Assembly: GCA_026387595.1 (NCBI GenBank)
Contig: JAPLLL010000139.1
Coordinates: 1-16,992, forward strand
Length of the DNA stretch: 16,992 nt
DNA from: Candidatus Omnitrophota bacterium
GTDB lineage: Bacteria > Omnitrophota > Gorgyraeia > JABMQH01
Direction of reading: 5' to 3'
How positions within the stretch are numbered: position 1 is the first letter of the stretch; the number at the start of each line of letters is the position of its first letter. The notes beneath the pieces were generated by a model. It had not been told where the DNA came from, ran no database searches, and worked only from the letters and a program-made list of their open reading frames with translations. Shown here in pieces: positions 1 through 6,500 of the stretch. The position numbers and the translations under genes were made by a program.

Positions 1-2
1 GA

Positions 3-122
3 AAGCCTTTTGTATTAGTACATTCTGAAACTTTTTCCACGCGGTCTGAAGCCATGTGGCGCGAGAGATTTCTTAAGACTGCTTGGGGTAAGAAGAAATT
101 GAAGAGTTCTTTGGTAGAATAA
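3..122 (+). CDS. GIY-YIG nuclease family protein, C-terminal 39 residues (5' end outside window)
   Basis: An open frame enters from the left edge and ends at TAA 120-122. The visible peptide ends with a segment around SEAMWRERFLKTAWGKKKL. This matches the C-terminal part of small single-domain GIY-YIG proteins (UPF0213/YhbQ-like), where a conserved A-x-x-x-E-x-x-L/F-K-x-x-x-G-x pattern closes the domain. The catalytic GIY and YIG strands lie upstream and cannot be seen, so activity cannot be judged. The stop codon lies only six bases before the first base of the tRNA-Asn gene, and I see no good promoter between them, so the two may share a transcript. Family members of this size are usually free-standing proteins of uncertain role. 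Some GIY-YIG enzymes are intron homing endonucleases, which makes the neighbour below interesting but does not prove a link. Confidence 0.72.
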   Translation, partial: KPFVLVHSETFSTRSEAMWRERFLKTAWGKKKLKSSLVE

Positions 123-128
123 ATTTAT

Positions 129-425
129 TCCCCTGTAGCTCAGCTGGTAGAGCACGTGGCTGTGCACGCGGCGCGAAGCGCCGAGTTAGCAGCTCCGGCA
201 GGAAACTGCAGGATGAAAAAGCGAGTAAATTCAGGGAAAGCCCCGACGGTACCGTCGGGGTCAATCCTGAGCCAAGCCCCGGCATATCTGCCGGGGAAGG
301 TGCAGAGACTAGACACTCGCTGCCTAAAGCCATCACCGGCCACGGCAAAGGTATAGTCCGACTCTCCGGGTAACCGGAGTCAGATCGTAACCACGCTGTC
401 CGAGGTTCGAGTCCTCGCGGGGGAG
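129..425 (+). tRNA. tRNA-Asn(GUU) interrupted by a group I intron
   Basis: Exons are 129-163 and 388-425, giving a 73-base tRNA without encoded CCA. Acceptor strands are TCCCCTG (129-135) and CGGGGGA (418-424), all paired with one G-U, and the discriminator is G425. The D arm is GCTC 138-141 with GAGC 150-153. The anticodon stem is CGTGG 155-159 with CCACG 391-395. The T arm is CGAGG 401-405 and CCTCG 413-417 around TTCGAGT. Joining U163 to U388 gives the loop CTGTTAA with anticodon GUU. The TCCYCTG acceptor, G discriminator and CTGTTAA loop are typical of bacterial tRNA-Asn. Reading straight through without splicing shows GUG in the anticodon place, so a naive scan could call tRNA-His or miss the gene. 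CCA must be added after transcription. Confidence 0.93.
164..387 (+). ncRNA. Group I self-splicing intron, IC3-like (224 nt), in tRNA-Asn
   Basis: The core can be folded by eye. P1 pairs exon GGCTGT (158-163) with 189-194, placing the splice-site U163 opposite G189. A GC hairpin (169-183, GAA loop) fills the P1 loop. P2 is GCAG/CTGC (198-209) capped by GAAA. P3 is 221-226 with 315-320 (GCGAGT/ACTCGC). P4 is 230-235 with 266-271. P5 is 241-248 with 253-260. P6 is 277-284 with 289-296. P7 is 307-311 with 354-358 (GACTA/TAGTC). P8 lies within 323-351. P9 is 364-379 with a GTAA tetraloop. The last intron base is G387, as required for the omega-G. The J and P7 strings (AAATTC, AGCCAAGC, AGAGACTAGAC, TATAGTCC) closely resemble those of the Azoarcus tRNA-Ile ribozyme. 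There is no room for an internal endonuclease gene. Loops GAAA and GTAA are GNRA tetraloops that could dock as tertiary contacts. Confidence 0.93.
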
Positions 426-486
426 TTTTTGAAGAAAGCCCATCGTTTTCACGGTGGGCTTTCCATTTATACTCCCCCACGAGGAC
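411..486. repeat. Inverted copy of tRNA-Asn 3' end
   Basis: GTCCTCGCGGGGGAG at 411-425 (end of the T arm and acceptor strand of the tRNA) is repeated in reverse complement at 472-486 as CTCCCCCACGAGGAC, 14 of 15 positions matching. The 46 bases between them hold another hairpin (434-463), so the whole stretch can fold as a nested structure. It may be a trace of an insertion or recombination at the tRNA end, or part of a processing/termination structure. Confidence 0.65.
434..463 (+). terminator. Terminator-like hairpin after tRNA-Asn
   Basis: GAAAGCCCA (434-442) pairs with TGGGCTTTC (455-463), and two further pairs extend inward (T443-G454, C444-G453), giving an 11-bp stem. A TTTTT run sits before the hairpin (426-430), and what follows is only CATTTAT. 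It is therefore an imperfect intrinsic terminator, or it may work on the opposite strand or as a 3' processing signal. Confidence 0.45.
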
Positions 487-571
487 GAAAAAGGGTATTA
501 GGGGAAAAACTATTACGTGGAGTTAATTTAATACAAATACAATGGTAACACATTGGATTTTTTATTTTGTG

Positions 572-600
572 TTGTCGTTACTGTAATGAAGGAGTATACT
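572..600 (+). promoter_or_regulatory. Sigma70-type promoter of the SPFH gene
   Basis: TTGTCG (572-577) and TATACT (595-600) are separated by 17 bases. The start of transcription would be near 607, giving a leader of about 86 bases before the ATG at 693. Confidence 0.6.
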
Positions 601-647
601 CTAAGCTGTAAAATAGAATAAGCTGTTGAGATAATTTAGTAACAGGG

Positions 648-688
648 ATTGTCCTTGCAAGGGCTGTCCTTAAGGCAATAGGGAGGTG
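648..688 (+). promoter_or_regulatory. Leader hairpin abutting the SD of the SPFH gene
   Basis: ATTG-CCTT (648-656, one bulged T) can pair with AAGGCAAT (672-679), directly before the Shine-Dalgarno GGGAGGTG (681-688). The loop carries a second copy of TGTCCTT (650-656 and 665-671), and CCTTAAGG (668-675) is itself a palindrome, so two alternative pairings compete. No known riboswitch class is recognised. Confidence 0.35.
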
Positions 689-692
689 TGGT

Positions 693-1499
693 ATGAATTT
701 TTTGATTTTAGGAATTGTGGCCGTAATAGTTGTTTTTTTTGTTGGGATAAGAATTGTGCGACCCACGCACAGGGGTTTAATCGAAAGGTTTGGTAAGTAT
801 AACCGCTTTGCCAGTCCTGGATTTAATTGGATAATTCCCTTGGTTGAAGTAATCTACCAAATCAATATAACTGAACAGATGGTAGATGCCGAGCCTCAGG
901 AAATTATTACTAATGATAACTTAAATGCTAAGGTTGACGCGCAGGTTTATTTTAAAGTAAAAGCAGATGAGAACAACGTGAAAAGTACACAATATAATGT
1001 GAATAATTATCAATATCAGATTGTAAACCTGGCGCGCACTACGTTAAGAAACATTATCGGTACCCTTACCTTAAAATCCGCTAACAGCGAAAGAGGTAAA
1101 ATTAACGCCGAATTACACAAAACTCTTTGTGAAGAGACCGCAAGTTGGGGGCTGGAAATTGTCCGAACCGAACTAAAAGAAATTGATCCGCCTAAAGATG
1201 TCCAGGAGACTGCTACGGCAACTGAAACTGTCGCGGATGGCCAAAAAAGAGCGGAGATTAAAAAAGCCGAAGGTATAAAGCAGGCCCGCATTTTAGAGGC
1301 AGAAGGCGAGGCGACGGCAATAAAATTAGTAAATGAAGCGGCAGAACATTATTTTGTGGGTAATGCACAAGTATTACGAAAGCTTGAGGCAGTTGAAAAG
1401 GCATTATCGAACAATGCGAAGATTGTGGTTCCGGCAAATACAGAGTTAGTTAATGTTATTGGTGAAATGGCCGGTTTTCTGCCCTTAAAGAATAAGTAA
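693..1499 (+). CDS. SPFH/band 7 (stomatin/prohibitin-like) membrane protein
   Basis: This is a 268-residue protein with one N-terminal membrane segment (about residues 3-21) followed by an SPFH domain. The family hallmark stretches are readable: RGLIERFGKYNRFASPGFN near residue 30, then NITEQMVDAEPQEIITNDN, the NLARTTLRNIIG helix and LEIVRTELKEIDPP. The last third is a charged, Ala/Glu/Lys-rich helical region (AEIKKAEGIKQARILEAEGE) that in this family forms a coiled coil and drives oligomers. Such proteins scaffold membrane microdomains and often modulate membrane proteases. No NfeD-type partner gene is adjacent. The start is set by a strong SD, GGGAGGTG, five bases before the ATG. Length is typical for bacterial and archaeal stomatins. 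Identification of the family is secure; the specific role is not known. Confidence 0.92.
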   Translation: MNFLILGIVAVIVVFFVGIRIVRPTHRGLIERFGKYNRFASPGFNWIIPLVEVIYQINITEQMVDAEPQEIITNDNLNAKVDAQVYFKVKADENNVKSTQYNVNNYQYQIVNLARTTLRNIIGTLTLKSANSERGKINAELHKTLCEETASWGLEIVRTELKEIDPPKDVQETATATETVADGQKRAEIKKAEGIKQARILEAEGEATAIKLVNEAAEHYFVGNAQVLRKLEAVEKALSNNAKIVVPANTELVNVIGEMAGFLPLKNK

Positions 1500-1826
1500 A
1501 CTAAGCAAGCAATTCGGTGAAAGTGGGGACGTTTCTCAAGGAGTCATATTTCAATTTAGGAATTAGCACTTTCGAATGATATGCCACATGCCACAGACGT
1601 CCTGCTTAGGTGTACCTTGCAATCCCCGTCACTAGCCAGTTGCGAAACTCGTCCAAGTGGGAGAGAAAGTTCAGCCTAACGGTCAAATGATTGATAATAA
1701 ACACAAACCCCAGCATCAAGTCCAGTCTGGTTTTTCTGAGACGAACCCCGTGGGCCAGAAAAAAAGTGGAATGTCTGTACCTAGGTAAGTAGCGCACTTA
1801 GAGTATTTTTGAAAGGAGGAGCATCC
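1500..1826. other. Intergenic stretch with no convincing gene
   Basis: No gene is recognised in these 327 bases. A GGACGT motif near 1526 recurs inverted as ACGTCC near 1598, and a 10-bp palindrome TACCTAGGTA lies at 1778-1787. On the minus strand a frame from 1797 down to about 1500 is open except for a single stop, but its composition does not resemble any family I know. It may be a decayed insertion. The last part carries the SD for the small gene at 1827. Confidence 0.4.
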
Positions 1827-1934
1827 ATGGGCGATAAAGGCAAGAAAGATAAGAATAAACACAACAAGCAAGTAAACATAGCAAAAGACACCAAAAACGA
1901 AGCAAACAAGGCAAAACAAGAAAAAGCACCCTAG
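1827..1934 (+). CDS. Small Lys-rich protein (35 aa)
   Basis: A strong SD, AAAGGAGG, lies seven bases before this ATG. The peptide begins MGDKGKKDKNKHNK and ends KQEKAP. It is almost wholly Lys, Asn, Gln, Asp and Ala, with no membrane segment, cysteine or obvious fold. Similar proteins of about 35 residues starting MGDKGKKDK and rich in KQ/KA repeats are found in diverse bacteria as hypothetical proteins. I recall the pattern but cannot search for it. Two stops follow in tandem (TAGTAG). A rho-independent terminator at 2092 likely ends the transcript. Function is unknown; binding of RNA or ribosomes would fit the charge but is speculation. Confidence 0.7.
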   Translation: MGDKGKKDKNKHNKQVNIAKDTKNEANKAKQEKAP

Positions 1935-2091
1935 TAGAAAAAAAACAGAGAAGATCAGGTAATTAGGGGACCATCCTACAAGGTATCACTATATACTAAT
2001 AAATCTTTATAACATTCCACCAGCCTCTCTGCGTCCTCCGTCATGCACCAGTTTGCGGAATGCGTTATACAGGGAGAGCCATAATAGTAGG

Positions 2092-2125
2092 AATGCCTAT
2101 CGTTTATCGGTAGGCATTTTCTTTT
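2092..2125 (+). terminator. Intrinsic terminator
   Basis: AATGCCTA (2092-2099) pairs with TAGGCATT (2111-2118), and three more pairs (including T-G) extend it around a short TTTAT loop. It is followed by TTCTTTT. It sits upstream of the promoter at 2140 and probably ends the transcript of the 35-residue gene. The 1935-2091 stretch before it holds no gene I can support. Confidence 0.75.
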
Positions 2126-2139
2126 CCCTATAAACATGT

Positions 2140-2145
2140 TATAAT
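2140..2145 (+). promoter_or_regulatory. -10 element of a leaderless transcript
   Basis: A perfect TATAAT is followed by only six bases (ATAGAC) and then the ATG at 2152. Transcription would normally start about seven bases after the -10, so the A of the ATG would be the first base of the mRNA. There is no SD. The -35 is weak (it falls in the T-rich tail of the preceding terminator). Confidence 0.6.
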
Positions 2146-2151
2146 ATAGAC

Positions 2152-2355
2152 ATGAAAAAGGTGTGGGAAAATAAAGCAACGTCATTCAGAGAAGCCGAAG
2201 ACTTTAATGTCAAGTTCTGGAGAAATGCCAGTGCAGCCGCTAAGTTTTCAGCGCTCTGGCAGATGGTAGAAGAATTTTATAAAATCAGGAATAAACATGG
2301 ATATAAGCCTAGATTACAAAGATCTGTTCAAAACGTTAAACAGGCACAAGGTTAA
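2152..2355 (+). CDS. Small protein upstream of nucleotidyltransferase, possible antitoxin
   Basis: This 67-residue protein has the pattern K-S/T-F-x-E-A-E-x-F-x-x-x-F/Y-W near its N-terminus (TSFREAEDFNVKFWRNASAA), a helical middle and a basic tail with LQRSVQNVK. Short proteins of this type commonly precede MNT-type nucleotidyltransferases in bacteria and are often annotated as hypothetical or as antitoxin-like. It overlaps the next gene by 59 bases in another frame, and the transcript appears leaderless. The overlap and the pairing argue for a coupled two-gene unit. An antitoxin role is inferred from gene order alone, and no DNA-binding domain is evident. Confidence 0.7.
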   Translation: MKKVWENKATSFREAEDFNVKFWRNASAAAKFSALWQMVEEFYKIRNKHGYKPRLQRSVQNVKQAQG

Positions 2356-2755
2356 ATATTTGGTTATCGGCGCATATGCGGTAGCTTTTTATACCGAGCC
2401 GCGCTACACTAAAGACTTAGATATATGGGTAAGCAACGACACAGCAAATATTAAGCGGCTTTATAAAGCCTTGGTAGATTTCGGCGCGCCGCTTAAGAAT
2501 GTATTCGTAGAAGATTTTGCTAATAAAAAAATGATTTATCAAATAGGGGTTGCTCCGGTTCGAATCGATATTATTATGAACCTTCCCGGGCTGAAATTTG
2601 AAAATGCGTGGGAAAAACGCAAAAAAACTAATTATGGCCACGTGCCTATTAATATTTTAGGTATTGAAGAATTAGTGAGCTCGAAAAAAAGAACAAAAAG
2701 AGAACGAGATATTTTAGATATAAAAAAATTAACTAACAAAAATTTTTTTAACTAG
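2297..2755 (+). CDS. MNT/AbiEii-like nucleotidyltransferase
   Basis: This 152-residue protein shows the minimal nucleotidyltransferase fold. The helix-turn motif is VIGAYAV (residues 23-29). The metal-binding pair is D40/D42 in KDLDIWV, and the third carboxylate is D91 in VRIDIIMNLPG. The C-terminal part (GIEELVSSKKRTKRERDILDI) is the usual end of the AbiEii/DUF6036-type group, where K-x-x-x-R-x-K-D/E-x-x-D follows. The reaction would be transfer of NMP to RNA or protein. AbiEii-family toxins modify tRNA acceptor stems, but the substrate of this branch cannot be read from sequence. The start ATG has a modest AGGA upstream, and a later start would remove the G25 motif. All three catalytic acids are present, so the enzyme looks intact. 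It probably pairs with the small gene it overlaps. Confidence 0.85.
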   Translation: MDISLDYKDLFKTLNRHKVKYLVIGAYAVAFYTEPRYTKDLDIWVSNDTANIKRLYKALVDFGAPLKNVFVEDFANKKMIYQIGVAPVRIDIIMNLPGLKFENAWEKRKKTNYGHVPINILGIEELVSSKKRTKRERDILDIKKLTNKNFFN

Positions 2756-2843
2756 ATTATCAGCCTCTTTCGAATAATAAAACGCCATAAATCCCTCAAT
2801 AAAAGTTCTATTATCGTCAACTAAGAGGAGAAAAATTATTTGA

Positions 2844-2880
2844 CCCTCTGCAATAAAACATGTTGCCGAGGGTTTTTATT
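2844..2880 (+). terminator. Intrinsic terminator after the nucleotidyltransferase
   Basis: CCCTC-T-GCAA (2844-2853) pairs with TTGC-C-GAGGG (2863-2872), with one mismatch, followed by TTTTTATTT. Its 3' arm overlaps the -35 of the next promoter. Confidence 0.75.
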
Positions 2881-2891
2881 TAAAGTAGAAT
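2863..2891 (+). promoter_or_regulatory. Promoter of the cupin lipoprotein gene
   Basis: TTGCCG (2863-2868) and TAGAAT (2886-2891) with a 17-base spacer. The start of transcription would fall near 2898, right at the SD AAAGGA (2898-2903), so the leader would be only about a dozen bases. Confidence 0.55.
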
Positions 2892-2909
2892 AAATACAAA
2901 GGAATAAAG

Positions 2910-3386
2910 ATGAAAAAATATCTTTGTGGAGTCGATTTTTTGTTTGTTGGGTTGTTGGTTTTGATGGTTGCCGGCTGTGGAACATTACGGGTTAATAACC
3001 AGTCGCAGAAAACGGCAGACGTTGAATTAATCCAGCAAACCAAGGTTTATCAGCTGGCGAAATCTTGCGTAAGTTGGGATGATACGCTTCTACCCGCCTA
3101 CCCTCAAGGACAACCGGAAATCACCATCCTACGTATTGTTATTCCGGTCGGGGAGACCTTGGTGAAGCATAAACATCCGGTTATTAATGCGGGCGTATTA
3201 TTGAAAGGTGAGTTGACGGTTCAAACCGAAGGCGGAAAGACACTTCATCTTAAGGCCGGAGAAGCCATTGTGGAAGTGGTGGATACCTGGCATTACGGGA
3301 AAAACGAAGGAGTGGAACCGGCAGAAATCATCGTATTCTATGCCGGCACCGAAGCCGCGCCGATTACAGTTCACAAACCGGATTAA
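2910..3386 (+). CDS. Cupin-domain lipoprotein
   Basis: This 158-residue protein has a type II signal peptide: basic start, hydrophobic stretch (residues 10-21) and lipobox VAGC with C23 as the lipidated cysteine. The mature part is a single cupin barrel (about residues 70-150). Motif 1 shows H87-x-H89 followed by the G-V-L-L-K-G-E-L-T-V strands, and motif 2 shows H128-x3-N132 in DTWHYGKN. The usual glutamate of motif 1 is not evident, so the metal site may have only three histidines. Cupins of this small kind bind a ligand or act as simple oxygenases or isomerases, but nothing here fixes the substrate. The protein would be anchored to the membrane on the outer face. It has its own promoter and appears to be a single-gene unit. 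Confidence 0.85.
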   Translation: MKKYLCGVDFLFVGLLVLMVAGCGTLRVNNQSQKTADVELIQQTKVYQLAKSCVSWDDTLLPAYPQGQPEITILRIVIPVGETLVKHKHPVINAGVLLKGELTVQTEGGKTLHLKAGEAIVEVVDTWHYGKNEGVEPAEIIVFYAGTEAAPITVHKPD

Positions 3387-3426
3387 CTGATCTTGTGAAA
3401 GAAACCCTGTAAATTCCTCACCCGAA

Positions 3427-3461
3427 GCCGCAATGCCTAGGCAAGGCGCTCAGGACGCGGC
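3427..3461. repeat. Nested palindrome upstream of the PFOR promoter
   Basis: GCCGC (3427-3431) pairs with GCGGC (3457-3461). Inside is a perfect 10-bp palindrome TGCCTAGGCA (3434-3443). It ends nine bases before the -35 at 3471. It could be an operator, an interspersed REP-like element or a weak terminator of the lipoprotein gene, but no T run follows. Confidence 0.4.
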
Positions 3462-3470
3462 GTAAAACCC

Positions 3471-3499
3471 TTGACGTAACCCCTGATAATCTCTATAAT
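3471..3499 (+). promoter_or_regulatory. Strong sigma70-type promoter of the PFOR operon
   Basis: TTGACG (3471-3476), 17-base spacer, TATAAT (3494-3499). The SD AAGGAG (3506-3511) precedes the ATG at 3520. This is the closest match to consensus in the window, as expected for a highly expressed central enzyme. Confidence 0.8.
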
Positions 3500-3519
3500 A
3501 ATATCAAGGAGTTGATTAT

Positions 3520-6500
3520 ATGAATGATAAGAAAATGGCAACAATTGACGGAAACACGGCAGCAGCGCATATAGCCTATGCCTTCAGCGAAGTGGCGGCC
3601 ATATATCCCATTACGCCATCGTCAACCATGGGAGAGCTTGCGGATGAATGGGCCGCGAACGGCAAAAAGAACATATTTGGGCAGGTTGTCGACGTTGTAG
3701 AGATGCAGTCCGAGGCAGGCGCTTCAGGTGCGGTCCACGGGTCGCTTTCCGCGGGCGCTTTGACCACTACCTTTACGGCATCGCAGGGCCTGCTTCTGAT
3801 GATCCCCAACATGCATAAGATCGCCGGCGAAATGCTGCCTGCGGTGTTTCATGTCGCAGCCAGGGCCCTAGCCTGTCAATCGCTGTCCATATTCGGCGAC
3901 CAGTCGGATGTGATGGCCGTAAGGAATACGGGTTTTGCGCTGCTCGCGGGGGCTTCCGTGCAGGAAGTTATGGACCTGGCCGCAGTCGCGCATCTTTCCA
4001 CGCTTGAATCGCGCATCCCGTTTGTTAATTTCTTTGACGGGTTCAGGACCTCAAGCGAAATACAAAAAATAGAAATGATAGATTACGAAACGCTGGCGTC
4101 AATGCTGGATACCAAATATGTAGAGGCGTTCAGGAAACTGGCGCTTAACCCGGACAAACCGTTCATAAAAACCGGCGCCCAGAACCCGGACGTATATTTT
4201 CAGGGCCGCGAGACCGTAAATAAATATTATGCCGCGGCGCCGGAGATCGTACAGAAATACATGGACCTGGTGGCCAAAAAGACAGGCAGAAAATACAGGC
4301 TTTTTGATTACGTGGGAGTTCCGAACGCAGAGAAAATAATAATTTCCATGGGATCAGCCTGCGATACCATTGAAGAGACTGTTAATTATCTTGTGAAAAA
4401 AGGTGAAAAGGTGGGGGCCGTGAAAGTAAGGCTTTACAGGCCATTTTCGGTTGAGGCCTTCAGAAAGGCAGTGCCGGCTTCGGTTAAAAAGATAGCGGTC
4501 CTTGACAGGACCAAAGAGCCCGGCTCCATTGGAGAACCTCTTTACCTTGACGTAGTCGCTGCCCTTACGGGCCGCAATATCAAGATCATAGGCGGCAGGT
4601 ACGGCCTGAGCTCAAAGGACTTCACCCCGGCAATGGCAAAGGCTGTTTTTGACCACTTAGACGGCGCCGCCTTCCACGATTTTACCGTAGGGATAACCGA
4701 TGATGTTTCCAAGAAGTCGCTTCCCGTGGATGACACGATAGATACCGAACCCGAAGGCGTCAAGAGATGCATATTCTGGGGGTACGGCTCCGACGGCACC
4801 GTGGGCGCGAACAAGAACTCGATAAAAATAATAGGCGATAATACGGATATGTATGTGCAGGGTTATTTTTCTTACGATTCGAAGAAATCGGGAGGCATCA
4901 CGATATCGTATCTGAGGTTCGGGAACCAGAAGATACAGGCGCCTTACCTTATCAACAAAGCCGATTTCATCGCGCTGCACAATCCCGCGTACATAGGAAG
5001 ATACGATATCCTAGAGGCCATTAAAGACGGAGGGACGTTCCTTCTTAATTCTGAATGGTCAAATGAAGAGGTGCTGAGCAGGCTTACCTGTGAAATGCAG
5101 GACATAATTATAAAGAGGAAGGTAAAGTTCTATAACATAAACGCCCTCAAGATCGCCCAGGAAGTAGGCCTGGGCCTAAGGATCAATACCGTAATGCAGG
5201 CCGCCTTTTTCAAAGTGTCCGGCGTACTGGAAGAAACAAAAGCGACCCAGCTTATAAAAGACAGTATAAAAAAGACCTACCAAAGCAAGGGCGAAAATAT
5301 CGTCAAGATGAACTGGGACGCGGTGGACCGCACCAGCGCCGCACTCAAACAGGTAAAACTCCCGGCCTCAAAAGATAAGATATCCGGCTCGTGTACCCCA
5401 AAGATGATGATATCCCAAACTGCGGATGAGTTCGCGAAAAAGGTGATAGATAAGGTGATGCATTTAAAGGGCGACGACATCCCTGTTTCTGCGATGCCCC
5501 TTGACGGAGCCATACCAACCGGCACGGCAATGCTTGAGAAACGGGGCATAGCGACGCAGGTGCCGCGCTGGATACCCCAAAACTGCATCCAGTGCGCCAT
5601 GTGCGCCATCACTTGTCCTCACGCAGCGGTCAGGGTAAAACAGATAGAGCCGGCCTCGCTCAAAGACGCGCCAAAAACATTTGTATCCGTTGATTCAAAG
5701 ACGAAAAACGATAAAAATCTTAAATTTAGGGCGCAGGTTTATACCGAAGACTGCACCGGCTGCGGCAACTGCATTAACATATGCCCTACAAAGGAAAAAT
5801 CCCTTATATTCAAACCCATTGAGGAAGAGAGGGCCACGGGAGAAACAACTAACGCCAAATATTTCGATGATCTTCCGGATAATATACTCGACGGCGCGCC
5901 GATAAACACGGTCAAGGGTAGCCAGCTGCGCAAGCCGTTATTCGAATTCTCGGGCGCATGCGGGGGCTGCGGCGAAACGCCGTATCTTAAACTGGCGACA
6001 CAACTGTTCGGGGAGAGGATGATAATCGCCAACGCCACAGGGTGTACATCAATATACAGCGGCACGTTCCCCACTATTCCTTATACAAAGAACAAACAGG
6101 GCAAAGGGCCTGCCTGGGCCAATTCCCTGTTTGAGGATAACGCCGAATACGGATACGGGATGCGGCTTGCAGTGGACGCAAACAGGCGCCATCTTAAATT
6201 CTTGTTTGAGAAATTGTTGGCCTCAGGTGTTTCAGAAGCACTCAAAAACTCGATAAAAAAGAATATTGAATTGTGGGACCGTACCGATGAGGAAGCGCTG
6301 GTTGCGGCAGCCATGACAAAAGGCCTTCTTGCGAAAGAGCGCGTTTCCGCGGACATAGTTTCGCTTCAGGATAATATCGTCAACCGTTCTGTCTGGTCTT
6401 TCGGAGGCGACGGCTGGGCATATGATATAGGATACGGGGGCTTGGACCATGTGCTTGCCTCAAACAGGAACATAAATATCCTAGTCCTGGATACGGAGGT

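Noticed and set aside
156..356. Plus-strand 66-codon frame inside the intron
   Set aside because: It lies on paired core elements P2-P8, has no SD and no resemblance to a homing endonuclease.
73..480. Minus-strand open frame of 135 codons across the tRNA
   Set aside because: It runs antisense through the tRNA exons and the intron, whose structure fully explains the sequence; the PPRGLEPRT-type peptide is the usual false translation of a tRNA T arm.
1500..1797. Possible minus-strand pseudogene (one stop in about 100 codons)
   Set aside because: The peptide matches no family I know and there is no SD or promoter; kept only as an intergenic note.
1976..2185. Minus-strand 69-codon frame
   Set aside because: It covers the terminator hairpin at 2092-2118 and the leaderless promoter of the next gene, with no SD of its own.
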